A DNA stretch of 64,000 nucleotides, from NCBI RefSeq assembly GCF_023736155.1, contig NZ_JAMLJJ010000001.1, positions 930,001 to 994,000 of the forward strand, read 5' to 3'. The notes under the pieces are model-generated. The model was not told the origin of the DNA. It made no database searches and saw only the letters and a list, made by a program, of their open reading frames with translations. The position numbers and the translations under genes are program-made. Source of the DNA: Larsenimonas salina. GTDB lineage: Bacteria; Pseudomonadota; Gammaproteobacteria; Pseudomonadales; Halomonadaceae. How positions within the stretch are numbered: the stretch's first letter is position 1; every line of letters starts with the position of its first letter. Of this stretch, positions 9,229 to 18,561 are shown piece after piece.

Positions 9229-11194
9229 TGAGGTGCTCCTTGGTTGCGGCACGTCGCCCCTCAAGGAAGGCCTTGAGGCGACGAATAACGCCGGGGTCAC
9301 GTGCCAGTGCGTCAACGGTCAACGGCAGCCGCCGGCGCCAGTTGGGGTGCGTGTCCACCGTGCCCGGAAGATTCGGTTGCTCCTCGAGGGCCAGAATGTC
9401 TTCAAGCGGCAGGATCGCGAGCGGTCCGGGGCTTTTACCGACAAACCGGGCCGCCGCATCGAGCCAATGATCGACTGATGCCGAGGCATCAATGCCAAGC
9501 GCCTCAGCAAGATGCACTCGATCCTCGGCGCGCTCATCGCGCGCAGAACGAGCGTCTTCGGCAGTGATCGCACCGATGGACTCCCGCCATTCGATGTCGC
9601 GGGCACTGAGCCAACCGGCCACCGTCGGCAGGTCATGGGTCGAACTCATGGCAACTGATTGCGGGGCGTAGCGGGTTGACTCAAGAAACGCGTCGCCATC
9701 ACGCTCGAACCACATGACCGCCATACCCAATATGTTGCGCGCGCCGAGCCGATCTCGAAAACCGTCCTCGACCGTACCAAGGTCTTCCCCGATAACCACC
9801 GCGTCGTGGCGCCACGCTTCCAGCGCGACCAGCCTTAGCAGAGCCTGCTCGGGGTAGCGCACGTACGCACCGTTCAGAGGTGAGCCGTTCTCGGGGATCA
9901 GCCACAGCCGAGACAGCCCCATGATGTGGTCAATACGAAGCCCACCGGCCCAGCCAAGCGTTGCCCTCAGCATATCGATAAAACCTGAAAACCCGGTCTC
10001 GACCAGTCCCTGCGGTGAAAACCCAGTCACGCCCCAGCTCTGGCCGTCGGCGTTGAAGGCATCCGGCGGCGACCCGACGCTCAGTCGGCCCAGCACTTCG
10101 TTCGGCCGACTCCACACCTGGCTACCATCGGCCGCCACCCCGACCGCGATGTCCGCGATCAGGCCGACGCGCATTCCAGCGTCCTGGGCAGTGGTCTGCG
10201 CCGCCATCAAGCCACGCCGCGCCAGCCACTGGGCGTACAGATAACGCTCGATGCGCCCGCGCTCGTCGCGCTCGAATGCCCGCACCGCCTCACTGTTGAC
10301 GCTCTTGTAATCGACCGGCCAATCCTCGAACGGCCCGAACATGTCACACAGCGCTTCAAAACAGGCATGATCCAGAAGCGGCTTGGGCGCCTCGCTGCAA
10401 AAGGCCTCAAACTCACGCCGTTCATGGGCGCTCATGTCAAGGTGCGCACGATCAAGAAGCGTTTGAGCCCGCTTGGCAACCTGCTGATAATCGATCAGTG
10501 GCTCATCAGGTGCCTGAGTTCCAAGTGGCAGGGCGTACCAACTGTTGAGCGCCAGCCGTGATGACGGCGCGTAGGGGGAATAACGCGTGGGGTCCTGCTC
10601 GAACAGGGCATGTACCGGACTGATGGCCAGCGCGTCGAGGCCGGCCTCGCCCATGTCTCGAGCAAGGCTCGATAACGCGTCCAGATCCCCAAGAGCGGTC
10701 GGCGCAGCGCGTCGAAGGCTGTAGAGCTGAACGCCGAGTCCGGCGAGGTGGGTGCCTTCAGGAATGCGGGGTGCCGAGGTGGGTGCCACAGCAAGGCGCA
10801 CCGTCTTGCCAGCAAGCGTCAATCGGTAATACCCCGGCGTATCGACCGGGGCCAGAAAGCCGTTATCGTCGGTCTCACCGCTGAGTTCGAACGACTCTTC
10901 TTCCGATTCGAGGCGATAGGCAGTGCCCGGGGTTACGGCACTTGGCAGTTCGACCGGAACCGACACCTCGGCGGTAATCAATGGCGGCCACTGTTCGACG
11001 CTTTTCGGCTCGACCAGGCGCAAAAGCGCCTCGTGGCTATAGTCGCGCTCCCGCTGGGAATCGGCCGGATAGCCGAGTGCGGCCAGCACACGGCAGATCG
11101 CCTTGTCGTCGAGCGTACACTGTTCACCGTCGTTGTTTTCCCAGTGGCGTTGAATGCCGGCAAGCTCGGCAAGCGTTTCCAGAGACGCCGTCAT
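9221..11194 (-). CDS. malQ: 4-alpha-glucanotransferase (amylomaltase, GH77)
   Basis: 657 residues from the ATG at 11194, chosen because it forms an ATGA overlap with the treZ stop and has GGAG eight bases upstream; nine extra codons to 11221 are open but unsupported. GH77 marks are YSPYAPSSRLALNSWY, GLRIDHIMGLSRLWLIP with the nucleophile Asp, VIGEDLGTVEDGFRDRL with the acid/base Glu, and SSTHDLPTVAGW. The enzyme disproportionates maltodextrins by moving glucan segments, so short products left by GlgX and TreYZ can be rebuilt into substrates. Its position between treZ and treY supports that recycling role. Confidence 0.93.
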   Translation of the reverse strand: MTASLETLAELAGIQRHWENNDGEQCTLDDKAICRVLAALGYPADSQRERDYSHEALLRLVEPKSVEQWPPLITAEVSVPVELPSAVTPGTAYRLESEEESFELSGETDDNGFLAPVDTPGYYRLTLAGKTVRLAVAPTSAPRIPEGTHLAGLGVQLYSLRRAAPTALGDLDALSSLARDMGEAGLDALAISPVHALFEQDPTRYSPYAPSSRLALNSWYALPLGTQAPDEPLIDYQQVAKRAQTLLDRAHLDMSAHERREFEAFCSEAPKPLLDHACFEALCDMFGPFEDWPVDYKSVNSEAVRAFERDERGRIERYLYAQWLARRGLMAAQTTAQDAGMRVGLIADIAVGVAADGSQVWSRPNEVLGRLSVGSPPDAFNADGQSWGVTGFSPQGLVETGFSGFIDMLRATLGWAGGLRIDHIMGLSRLWLIPENGSPLNGAYVRYPEQALLRLVALEAWRHDAVVIGEDLGTVEDGFRDRLGARNILGMAVMWFERDGDAFLESTRYAPQSVAMSSTHDLPTVAGWLSARDIEWRESIGAITAEDARSARDERAEDRVHLAEALGIDASASVDHWLDAAARFVGKSPGPLAILPLEDILALEEQPNLPGTVDTHPNWRRRLPLTVDALARDPGVIRRLKAFLEGRRAATKEHLND

Positions 11195-12951
11195 GAGGTG
11201 TGCTCCAACCAGACCGTGCAACTGTTCGGGCTCAACGCCCCGCTCTCACCGACATCACCGGTTTGATACAAGAGGCCGGCGCGCGTCAGCGAAAACTCGA
11301 CGTCATCACACCCAAGATTGACCGCGACCGTCAGTTGGCGCCCCTCGGCCAGATGCCAGCTCGCAACGACCGCACCATCGCCCAACACTCGGGCCTCCCC
11401 GAACCGACAGTCCGCCAGGTACGGCATGATGTGTTGATGACGCAGTGACAAGAGCGTCTTATAGCGCGCCGCCCAGTTCTCATCGGGCTGGTCATAGGGA
11501 AACGAGGCCGCAAAGGTACCCGGTTCATTGGGGTCTGGGATCGCATTGCGGGCGGTCTTTGAGTCGAACGCGGAAAACGCTGCGAATTCAGCGCGCCGCC
11601 CTTCCCTGACCGCATCGGCAAGCTCGCCACGGTGGTCGGTAAAGAACAGAAACGGCTGACGCGCGCCGCACTCCTCCCCCATGAACAGCATCGGAATCAT
11701 CGGGGTCAACAACAAAAGCGCTGTCGCCGCGTGAAGCGCCTGGCCATCGGTCAGTGTGATCAAGCGCTCGCCGAGTGCCCGATTGCCGATCTGGTCGTGG
11801 TTCTGAAGAAAATTGATAAACGCGGTCGGGGTCAGGTGGCTGCTCGATTCACCGCGTGGGGTACCATCGTTTGTTTCATGGCCCTGAAACACGAACCCGG
11901 ATGCCAGCGCCCGAGCAAGCTTTTCGGTCGGGGCGTGGGCGTATTCACTGTAATAGCCTTCCTGCTCGCCGGTCAGAAGGTGATGAAGCACGTTATGCAC
12001 ATCGTCATTCCACTGCGCGGTATAGGCGGTCTCAAGTAATGAGGCGCTGTTGCGCTCGTTTTCGAGCATAAGGTGCAGGTGCCGGCGCTCACCCGCGGCG
12101 GCCTGAAGCTTTTCGCTCAGCGTATTCAGGAAGCCATCGTTGTCGATGGCGTGTACCGCATCAAAACGCAGCCCATCCAACCGGTAGTCGTTGACCCACA
12201 TCAACGCGTTTTCAATGAAAAACGCGCTCACGTTGGGGTTGTCGAAATCGATGGCGTTACCCCATGGGGTGTCGCGCCCGGTAAAAAACGAGGGCGCGAA
12301 GGCGGGCCAGACGTTGCCGTCTGGGCCGAAGTGGTTATACACCACGTCAAGAAACACCATCAGCCCAAGACCGTGGGCCTCATCGATCAGCGCCTTGAAG
12401 TCATCGGGCGTGCCGTAACTCGACTCGACCGCGAACGGCAGTACGCCGTCATAGCCCCAGTTGCGCGTGCCCGGCACCGCATTGACCGGCATCAGCTCGA
12501 TGGCGGTGATTCCAAGCGCCGCCCACTGGGCGAGATAGCTCCGAACACCTGAAAATCCGCCGAGTACGCCAGCATGGACTTCCAAAATAACGGTCTCGGC
12601 CCAGGGGCGCCCGTGCCACTCGGCGTTTTGCCATTGATAGGTCGCGTGATCGATAACCACACTTGCGCCAAAGACGTCGTCATCCTGGGCCCGCGACGCA
12701 GGGTCCGGAAGCTCGCGGCCATCGGGCAACTGAAAAAGATAAAGGGCGCCGGGCGCGCAATCGGCATCGACCGAAAACCAGCCCTCGCCATCGTCATGCA
12801 TGGTGTGTGAGGAAAATGATGCGCCTTTTGACGGCGCAAGCTTCAGTGTCAGCGTCTCGACGCCGGGCGCCCAGAGTGCAAAGCGTCTTGAGTGCCCGGT
12901 AGGTTCGGGGCCAAAGCGTGTCGCATCGCTTCCGTGCTGCCCATGACTCAT
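11191..12951 (-). CDS. treZ: Malto-oligosyltrehalose trehalohydrolase
   Basis: 586 residues from the ATG at 12951, which overlaps the glgB stop as ATGA and has GGGAG ten bases upstream; a TTG nine bases earlier sits on the ribosome site and is rejected. TreZ hydrolyses the alpha-1,4 bond next to the trehalosyl end made by TreY, releasing trehalose. Visible features are an N-terminal beta domain (RRFALWAPGVETLTL), ILEVHAGVLGGFSGV, DVVYNHFGPDGN, the nucleophile in GLRFDAVHAIDN, and the TreZ-type acid/base in LMLENERN. LQNHDQIGNRALGERL matches the catalytic His-Asp region. Third gene of the operon. Confidence 0.94.
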   Translation of the reverse strand: MSHGQHGSDATRFGPEPTGHSRRFALWAPGVETLTLKLAPSKGASFSSHTMHDDGEGWFSVDADCAPGALYLFQLPDGRELPDPASRAQDDDVFGASVVIDHATYQWQNAEWHGRPWAETVILEVHAGVLGGFSGVRSYLAQWAALGITAIELMPVNAVPGTRNWGYDGVLPFAVESSYGTPDDFKALIDEAHGLGLMVFLDVVYNHFGPDGNVWPAFAPSFFTGRDTPWGNAIDFDNPNVSAFFIENALMWVNDYRLDGLRFDAVHAIDNDGFLNTLSEKLQAAAGERRHLHLMLENERNSASLLETAYTAQWNDDVHNVLHHLLTGEQEGYYSEYAHAPTEKLARALASGFVFQGHETNDGTPRGESSSHLTPTAFINFLQNHDQIGNRALGERLITLTDGQALHAATALLLLTPMIPMLFMGEECGARQPFLFFTDHRGELADAVREGRRAEFAAFSAFDSKTARNAIPDPNEPGTFAASFPYDQPDENWAARYKTLLSLRHQHIMPYLADCRFGEARVLGDGAVVASWHLAEGRQLTVAVNLGCDDVEFSLTRAGLLYQTGDVGESGALSPNSCTVWLEHTS

Positions 12952-15161
12952 GATGGCCAATCTCCCTGGCGCAAATACAAGGTGCTCATTGGTGGCAGCG
13001 TCAGCTGCAAGGACGCCGGCTGCCCGTGGCTGGGCTCGGCGCGCGCCTGAACCCAGCCGCCATTACCGATATTGCTGCCGTTATAGAGTTCACTGTCGCT
13101 GTTGAAGACCTCAAACCAGAGACTCGCAATGGGCACGCCAATGCGATAAGCGGGCCGCTCCACCGGGGCAAAATTGCACACCACCAATAGCGGTGCCTTG
13201 CCGGGTTCGGCCTTGCGTAGAAACGCCAGTACGCTGTTTTCGGTGTCATCACCGACAAGCCACACAAACCCGCCGGGGTCGGCGTCACGCACATGAAGGG
13301 CGGGGTCGCTTACGTAGATGCGATTCAAATCGGCAAGCGTGCGCAGTAACCCTTTGGGCCCGGGCTCATCGAGCCGATTCCACTCAAGCTCCAGGTCATG
13401 GTTCCACTCCTTCAACTGTCCAAGCTCTGCACCCATGAACAGGAGCTTCTTGCCGGGGTGGGCCCACATGAACGCCAGATAGGCGCGAAGCCCAGCCAAC
13501 TTCAAAGACTCATCGCCAGGCAGCTTGTTCAGAAGCGAGCCCTTGCCATGAACCACTTCATCGTGGGACAGCGGCAGCACGAAATTTTCCGAAAACGCGT
13601 ATTGAAGGCCAAAGGTCAGCTCGTGATGATGATGACGCCGGAAAAACGGATCGCGCTCCATGTAGCTCAGCGTGTCGTGCATCCAACCCATATTCCACTT
13701 GAAGGTGAACCCGAGCCCACCGGTGGCGGTTGGCGCGGTCACGCCCGGCCAGGCGGTAGATTCTTCCGCAATCATCATCACGCCACTGCACCGCTCGGCG
13801 ACAGTGTCATTGAGCTCACGCAGAAAATCGATGACCTCGAGGTTTTCCCGGCCGCCATAGCGGTTCGGCACCCATTGATCATCCTCTCGACTGTAATCGC
13901 GGTACAGCATGGAGGCCACGGCGTCCACGCGAAGCCCATCGATGTGGAACCGCTCGAGCCACTCCAGTGCGCTTGCGATCAGAAAGCCGCGCACCTCATG
14001 CCGACCGACGTTGTAGATCAGGGTGTTCCAGTCCGGGTGAAAGCCTTCGCGCGGGTCGGCGTGCTCAAAGAGCGCCGTGCCGTCGAATTGCACCAAACCG
14101 TATTCATCCGCTGGAAAGTGCGCCGGCACCCAATCCACGATGACGCCGATGCCGGAGGCGTGACAGGCATCGATGAAGCGGGAAAGGCTTTCAGGCGAGC
14201 CCATCCGGGACATCGGTGAAAAAAGACCGATCGGCTGATAGCCCCACGAACCCACGAACGGGTGCTCGGTGATTGGCATCAGCTCGATGTGGGTAAAGCC
14301 CAGATCGGCAACCCAGGGAATCAGCCGCGAACTCAGCTCATCCCAGTCCACGAAGCGACCGTCCTCACCGCGCTGCCAGGACAGCGGGTGCAGCTCGTAA
14401 ATCGACAGCGGCGACGTGCGCATGGACCGTTTTGCACGGCGCGCCATCCAGGCATTGTCGTGCCAGCGAAACGGCTCGTTGGATGCAACGATCGAGACGA
14501 CCTCATGGGTCGCTCCACTCTCACGCGCCAATGGGTCGACCTTGGTGCGTACCTGATAATTGGCGTCCAGAAGCTCGAACCGGTAACGCGCCCCGGGGCG
14601 CAGATGCGGTACGAAAATAGCCCACATGCCACAGGACTCATGCTTCATCATAGGATGACGGCGGCCGTCCCACTGATTGAATTCACCCACCAGCGACACC
14701 CGATGGGCGTTGGGCGCCCAGAGTGTGAAACGCACCCCGGCCACACCATCGATTTCGGTTTCAACCGCGCCGAACACATGGGTCAACTCGCGATGACGGC
14801 CTTCCCCGAAGAGGTAGATGTCCATCTCGCCAGGCCAGGGATCAAACCGATACGCGTCTTCAGTAATCTGCTCGATATCACCCGGCCAGAGAATCTTTAG
14901 CTGATACGGCGTGTGCTTTGGAAGACACGCCCGAAAGATGCCCTCGCTCGCGTACTCGGCACAGGCAAGCCGCTTGCCAGTGTGGTCGACCAGGTCGACG
15001 CCTTCGGCACCCGGCGCCATGATGCGCACCATGATGTGGTCGCTGTGCTCGTGCGGGCCCAGCCACTCAAATGGGCGACCATGAGCGGCCTGGGCAAGTC
15101 GGTCGAGCGCATCCTGTTCGGTTGCGGTGATCGTCGGTACGGATTGAAGGGAAGCATTCAT
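12948..15161 (-). CDS. glgB: 1,4-alpha-glucan branching enzyme
   Basis: 737 residues, full length for GlgB. It has two N-terminal carbohydrate-binding modules (FEWLGPHEH at about 33, then VRFTLWAPNAHRVSLVGEFN at about 144). The GH13_9 core has SWGYQPIGLFSP, DWVPAHFPAD, the nucleophile in GLRVDAVASMLYRDYSRED, the acid/base in MMIAEESTAWPGVT and LPLSHDEVVHGKGSL. GlgB cuts alpha-1,4 chains and re-joins them as alpha-1,6 branches. The start ATG at 15161 overlaps the glgA stop by four bases and has GGTGG just upstream. In E. coli glgB is encoded with glgX and glgC; here it follows glgA directly and no glgC is present. Confidence 0.95.
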   Translation of the reverse strand: MNASLQSVPTITATEQDALDRLAQAAHGRPFEWLGPHEHSDHIMVRIMAPGAEGVDLVDHTGKRLACAEYASEGIFRACLPKHTPYQLKILWPGDIEQITEDAYRFDPWPGEMDIYLFGEGRHRELTHVFGAVETEIDGVAGVRFTLWAPNAHRVSLVGEFNQWDGRRHPMMKHESCGMWAIFVPHLRPGARYRFELLDANYQVRTKVDPLARESGATHEVVSIVASNEPFRWHDNAWMARRAKRSMRTSPLSIYELHPLSWQRGEDGRFVDWDELSSRLIPWVADLGFTHIELMPITEHPFVGSWGYQPIGLFSPMSRMGSPESLSRFIDACHASGIGVIVDWVPAHFPADEYGLVQFDGTALFEHADPREGFHPDWNTLIYNVGRHEVRGFLIASALEWLERFHIDGLRVDAVASMLYRDYSREDDQWVPNRYGGRENLEVIDFLRELNDTVAERCSGVMMIAEESTAWPGVTAPTATGGLGFTFKWNMGWMHDTLSYMERDPFFRRHHHHELTFGLQYAFSENFVLPLSHDEVVHGKGSLLNKLPGDESLKLAGLRAYLAFMWAHPGKKLLFMGAELGQLKEWNHDLELEWNRLDEPGPKGLLRTLADLNRIYVSDPALHVRDADPGGFVWLVGDDTENSVLAFLRKAEPGKAPLLVVCNFAPVERPAYRIGVPIASLWFEVFNSDSELYNGSNIGNGGWVQARAEPSHGQPASLQLTLPPMSTLYLRQGDWPS

Positions 15162-16729
15162 GGTGCCACCTTACCCAGACGGTGGGGCGTGTCGGCCATG
15201 AGTTGATGATAGAGGCGTCGATAAGGAGTCACGGACAGTCGCCATTGATAATAGATGGCCATGGCCGCGCGGCGCATGGCGTAGAAAAGCTCGGTGCAGC
15301 CATACACTCGGAAAGCCCGATCGATGGCGTGCTGATAGGCACTTTGATCCAGTTCGTCGAACAGGAATCCGGTCACGCCATCGTCGATGGTGTCCGCAAG
15401 CCCGCCAGTACGATGGGCGATCGGCAGTGCGCCGAAACGCTGGGCATACATCTGGGACAGACCGCACGGCTCGAAACGCGAAGGCATCAAAAGGAAATCG
15501 CTGCCGGCGAAGATGCAGCGTGCTTCACGCTCGCTGAAACCGATGTAGACGCCGATTGCACCGGGGAAGCGAGCCTCCAAATTGCGAAGCGCCTCCTCGA
15601 TTGCCGGCTCACCGCAGCCAATGACCACCAACTGACCGCCAGCACGCACAATGCTCTCCGCCGCCGCGATGGTGAGATCGAGCCCTTTCTGATGCACCAA
15701 CCGAGAGACTACGGCAAACAGCGGTCCGTGGCTCACGGCCAGTCGGAACATGCGGCGCACATGGTCGGTATTGGCGCGTTTGCCGGCCCAGTCGTTGGTG
15801 GCGAACACGCACGCGAGATACGCATCGGTCTTTGGGTCCCAACTGTCATCAATGCCGTTGGCGATGCCGCTCAAGCGGCCTTCGCTATGGCACTGCGCCA
15901 GCAGGTCTTCCAAACCGCAGCCAAAGGCCGGCGTGGTAATTTCACGGGCGTAGGTTTCACTGACGGTTGTGATGTGATCGCTGTAGATGATGCCGGATTT
16001 CATGAACGACAGACGGTCATAGAAGGTAATGCCGTGGTCATTGATGGCGTGTTCGGGCACTCCGATATCAGGCGCAATCGCGGGATCGAACAACCCCTGA
16101 TACGCCAGATTGTGAATGGTATAGACACACGGCGTCTCATCGCCCTGCCAACGCAGATACGCTGGCGCAAGCCCTGCCTGCCAGTCGTGCAGGTGCAAAA
16201 GCGCCGGATGCCAGCCCTCATCTTCGAACCGCTCATCTGCGGTCATGGCCGCCATCTGAGCCGCAGCCAGCGAGAGCCGCGCGAATCGGATGTGGTTGTC
16301 CGGCCAGTCCCGGCCTTCAGGGTCCAGATAGGGGCTGCCGGGACGCTCATAAAGCTCCGGGCAGACCAGGACATACACTCTAAGTCCTTCGGGCAGATCG
16401 ATCCGGCCAAGCGTGCAACCTGGAATATGACCAAGGCCCGGCAGTTCCGCAATGGTCTGAATCGGCCATAGGCTTTCGACCACTTCGGTGTAGGCCGGCA
16501 TCAGTACACGCATGTCGTAATGGTTCAAGAGCGCGCGCGGCAATGCCGCCGACACATCACCAAGCCCCCCGACCTTGACGAAATCGGCAAGCTCGGAGGT
16601 CACGAAAAGAATAGGCTCACCGCGTTCAAGGGGTACGGCGTGGAGTCCAGAGGCAGTGCGGCTATTTACGGCGTGGGCATTGGAATGAAAAGGCGGGGTA
16701 CGAGAAATCTCAAGGGCGTTGTAAGACAT
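15158..16729 (-). CDS. glgA: Glycogen synthase
   Basis: 523 residues from the ATG at 16729, supported by GAGAGG upstream; the frame is open to 16840 without a ribosome site. GT5 features are the nucleotide-sugar-binding FVKVGGLGDVSAALP (the KxGGL motif), LHDWQAGLAPAYL, TIHNLAYQGLFDP, and the C-terminal SRFEPCGLSQMYAQRFGALP followed by TGGLADTIDDGVTGFLF. GlgA extends alpha-1,4-glucan from ADP-glucose. It is the first gene of the seven-gene glg-tre operon. ADP-glucose pyrophosphorylase (glgC) must be elsewhere or replaced. Confidence 0.94.
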   Translation of the reverse strand: MSYNALEISRTPPFHSNAHAVNSRTASGLHAVPLERGEPILFVTSELADFVKVGGLGDVSAALPRALLNHYDMRVLMPAYTEVVESLWPIQTIAELPGLGHIPGCTLGRIDLPEGLRVYVLVCPELYERPGSPYLDPEGRDWPDNHIRFARLSLAAAQMAAMTADERFEDEGWHPALLHLHDWQAGLAPAYLRWQGDETPCVYTIHNLAYQGLFDPAIAPDIGVPEHAINDHGITFYDRLSFMKSGIIYSDHITTVSETYAREITTPAFGCGLEDLLAQCHSEGRLSGIANGIDDSWDPKTDAYLACVFATNDWAGKRANTDHVRRMFRLAVSHGPLFAVVSRLVHQKGLDLTIAAAESIVRAGGQLVVIGCGEPAIEEALRNLEARFPGAIGVYIGFSEREARCIFAGSDFLLMPSRFEPCGLSQMYAQRFGALPIAHRTGGLADTIDDGVTGFLFDELDQSAYQHAIDRAFRVYGCTELFYAMRRAAMAIYYQWRLSVTPYRRLYHQLMADTPHRLGKVAP

Positions 16730-17018
16730 GCGGCAACCTCTCTCTAGGGTTGAACCGTTTCCATAGCGAGTGCCAGTCATTAAACGATAAAAAAAGCATT
16801 GGCTCTTATCCATCGCCGATGAACCTGGCATTTCGCTCAAGGCAAGTGCGGCCTAACCAAAAAAACACATTGTTGAATACGTGGCGAAAACAGCTCGCTA
16901 CGTTAAGAATTAGTGGGCGGCTTGCTCAGCGTCAAAATTAAGCACCGCTAATTTCGAAACGTTTTGTAACCTTTAACTTGAGTTAATGTTCAAGACACGT
17001 TTACGACCGTTTGACGCA
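16730..17018. other. Leader and promoter region of the glg-tre operon
   Basis: About 290 bases between glgA and the DUF2945 terminator. It is notably A/T-rich (runs such as AAAAAAAC near 16858 and TTAAGAATTAG near 16902). No gene is supported. The promoter of the operon must lie here on the minus strand, but no single -35/-10 pair stood out. The imperfect repeat TTGAGTTAATGTTCAA near 16978 could be an operator. Confidence 0.45.
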
Positions 17019-17047
17019 AAAAAAGAGACCATCAGGTCTCTTTAATA
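17018..17047. terminator. Terminator after the DUF2945 gene
   Basis: AAAGAGACC-ATCA-GGTCTCTTT with flanking A and T runs: a 9-bp stem and 4-base loop. It lies about 70 bases beyond the stop of the leftward DUF2945 gene and ahead of the glg-tre promoter region, insulating the two. Confidence 0.85.
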
Positions 17048-17114
17048 TTGAACGAACACTCAATGTTACACGGCAGAAATGGACCGTGTTATCTCACTCG
17101 GCACCTTCCAACCA

Positions 17115-17330
17115 TCACGCTTTTTTAAGCTCGCTATGAAGCTTGAGCACTCGGGCGCCATCCTCTTGCTTGATCAAATACGCCGGGTTGTCTTCACACC
17201 CCTTTCGAGTGACCTCACTGCCCTGAAGCGTTCGAGTGACCGTTTCCTCGAACCGCTTGGTGACCTTGCCCTTGGCCCAGTTATCGCCCCACTTCCAGGC
17301 CACCCATTCGCGCTGCTTGAATACACCCAT
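17115..17330 (-). CDS. DUF2945 / HVA1-type TUDOR-domain small protein
   Basis: 71 residues, a typical full-length DUF2945 protein. It starts with a basic residue-rich stretch, then WVAWKWGDNWAKGKV, a VTRTLQGSEVTRKG stretch and the signature NPAYLIKQEDGARVLKLHSE. The family folds as a small TUDOR-like barrel. It is widespread in bacteria and fungi with no established biochemical role, and has been linked to stress and virulence only by name. GGGAGG lies six bases before the ATG. It stands alone with its own terminator. Confidence 0.88.
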   Translation of the reverse strand: MGVFKQREWVAWKWGDNWAKGKVTKRFEETVTRTLQGSEVTRKGCEDNPAYLIKQEDGARVLKLHSELKKA

Positions 17331-17395
17331 GCCTTGCCTCCCTGTCTAATGGCACCGAAAGTATCGTTCACACCCACATCGCTCGCCACGACTCG

Positions 17396-17986
17396 CTAAA
17401 GCCATAAAAGCGCCACGGCCACGACCAGTAGCCCACCGGAAAGACGGTTTTGATAGCGCTCAAACCGGGGCGAAGCCCTGAGCGTCGATGCACCCAGTGA
17501 CCAGCAAAGATGCGAGGCCAGATTGCAGAGCGTAATGATTACGGCCAAAGCCAGACCGGCTTCAAGTGATTGACTCTGCTCGGCGAACACCGAATACAGG
17601 GTTACAACAATAAGAATGTTTCTTGGATTGGCCGCCTGCGCGGCAACCCCCTGCCAGAACCCCGAGGCCACCGCCGGAGAAGCCTGCGTCTCATTCTGAG
17701 CAGGCGCACGAGGCGCCCGCCACATCCTGAGCGCAAGCCACAGCATGTAAAGGCTGCCGAGCACCTTGATGATGCCACTGACCTGCTCGAGCTGGGAAAG
17801 AACGGCACTTGCGCCAACGGCCACCAGCACCGAATACACAAGGGGCAGTACTTGAAGGCCGCCGATAAACGGCAGGGTGCGTCGAAATCCCTTTGATGCG
17901 GCAATACCTACGCACATCAGATTGGCCGGCCCAGGCGAAAACGCCAGTGGCAAATTCACAAGCACGGCAGACAGCACAAAACTCAC
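17396..17986 (-). CDS. LysE-family amino-acid exporter
   Basis: 196 residues from the GTG at 17986, chosen because AAGGAG lies six bases upstream; the frame is open to 18052 but the extra 22 residues are polar and unlike the family. The first helix carries the family signature FSPGPANLMCVGIAASKGFRRTLPFIGG-like segment (about 14-41), followed by hydrophobic helices near 45-65, 70-90, 120-140, 150-170 and 175-195. RhtB/LysE proteins export amino acids or their analogues across the inner membrane. The substrate cannot be predicted. Confidence 0.87.
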   Translation of the reverse strand: MSFVLSAVLVNLPLAFSPGPANLMCVGIAASKGFRRTLPFIGGLQVLPLVYSVLVAVGASAVLSQLEQVSGIIKVLGSLYMLWLALRMWRAPRAPAQNETQASPAVASGFWQGVAAQAANPRNILIVVTLYSVFAEQSQSLEAGLALAVIITLCNLASHLCWSLGASTLRASPRFERYQNRLSGGLLVVAVALLWL

Positions 17987-18121
17987 ACAGCACTCCTTAT
18001 TTGAGTCAACGGACAAAACGTCAAACATCCTTATCTTTGTTTCGTTGATCAAGGCTTTGGATTCTTCGCCGATACCCCGAGTGCAGTACTCAATTCACAC
18101 GACCTCGTTCAGGAGGGTTGA

Positions 18122-18325
18122 ATGGACTCATCGATCAACGCCATGGTCAATGCATCAGTTGCGCTTCAGCAGCACAACGCGACCCAGGATGCTCAGGCCG
18201 GTCTGCTCAAAAAGAGTCTCGACTCGCAGGCCGCAAGTGTGGACCAACTGATGGAAGCGGTTGCCCCACAGCCCCAGCTTGCAACCTCGGGTGATGTAGG
18301 CACCAACATCAACACCTACGCCTAA
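18122..18325 (+). CDS. YjfB-like putative motility protein
   Basis: 67 residues. The pattern (short N-terminus, MVNASVALQQHN, then LLKKSLDSQAASVDQLMEAV) matches the YjfB family, annotated as putative motility proteins because of association with flagellar regulons. The experimental role is unclear. AGGAGGG lies six bases before the ATG and a strong terminator lies 50 bases after the stop, so it is a monocistronic gene. No flagellar gene is present in the window. Confidence 0.72.
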   Translation: MDSSINAMVNASVALQQHNATQDAQAGLLKKSLDSQAASVDQLMEAVAPQPQLATSGDVGTNINTYA

Positions 18326-18375
18326 GTGACGCACTCCATGTGTCTGCCGTGACGGATACATGGACCTCACGACAG

Positions 18376-18403
18376 AAACCGCAGCCCGGCTGCGGTTTTT
18401 TAT
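18376..18403 (+). terminator. Intrinsic terminator after the YjfB-like gene
   Basis: AACCGCAG-CCCGG-CTGCGGTT followed by TTTTATT: an 8-bp GC-rich stem with a U-tract on the rightward strand. Confidence 0.88.
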
Positions 18404-18532
18404 TGAACGCCTTCAGAACGTCGAAGCTTACTTAATCCAATCTTACAAACCATCCAAAACAGCGGTTTACCCTGCCGGTCGCGGCAAAAGCGCGTTGCCT
18501 TTTCCTAGTAATTATTTATATTCACGCCCGCT

Positions 18533-18551
18533 ATTGATAACCATTATCAAA
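18533..18551 (+). promoter_or_regulatory. Probable Fur box at the TonB-receptor start
   Basis: ATTGATAACCATTATCAA is an imperfect inverted repeat close to the classical Fur 19-mer (GATAATGATAATCATTATC type). It lies about 10 bases before the GTG start and abuts the ribosome site, so bound Fur-Fe would block expression. The assignment rests on pattern similarity only. Confidence 0.7.
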
Positions 18552-18561
18552 GGAACACCGC

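Noticed and set aside
9228-9315. Upstream extension of treY
   Set aside because: Lies inside malQ, lacks a ribosome site, and the shorter start at 9228 has AAGGAG and family-typical length.
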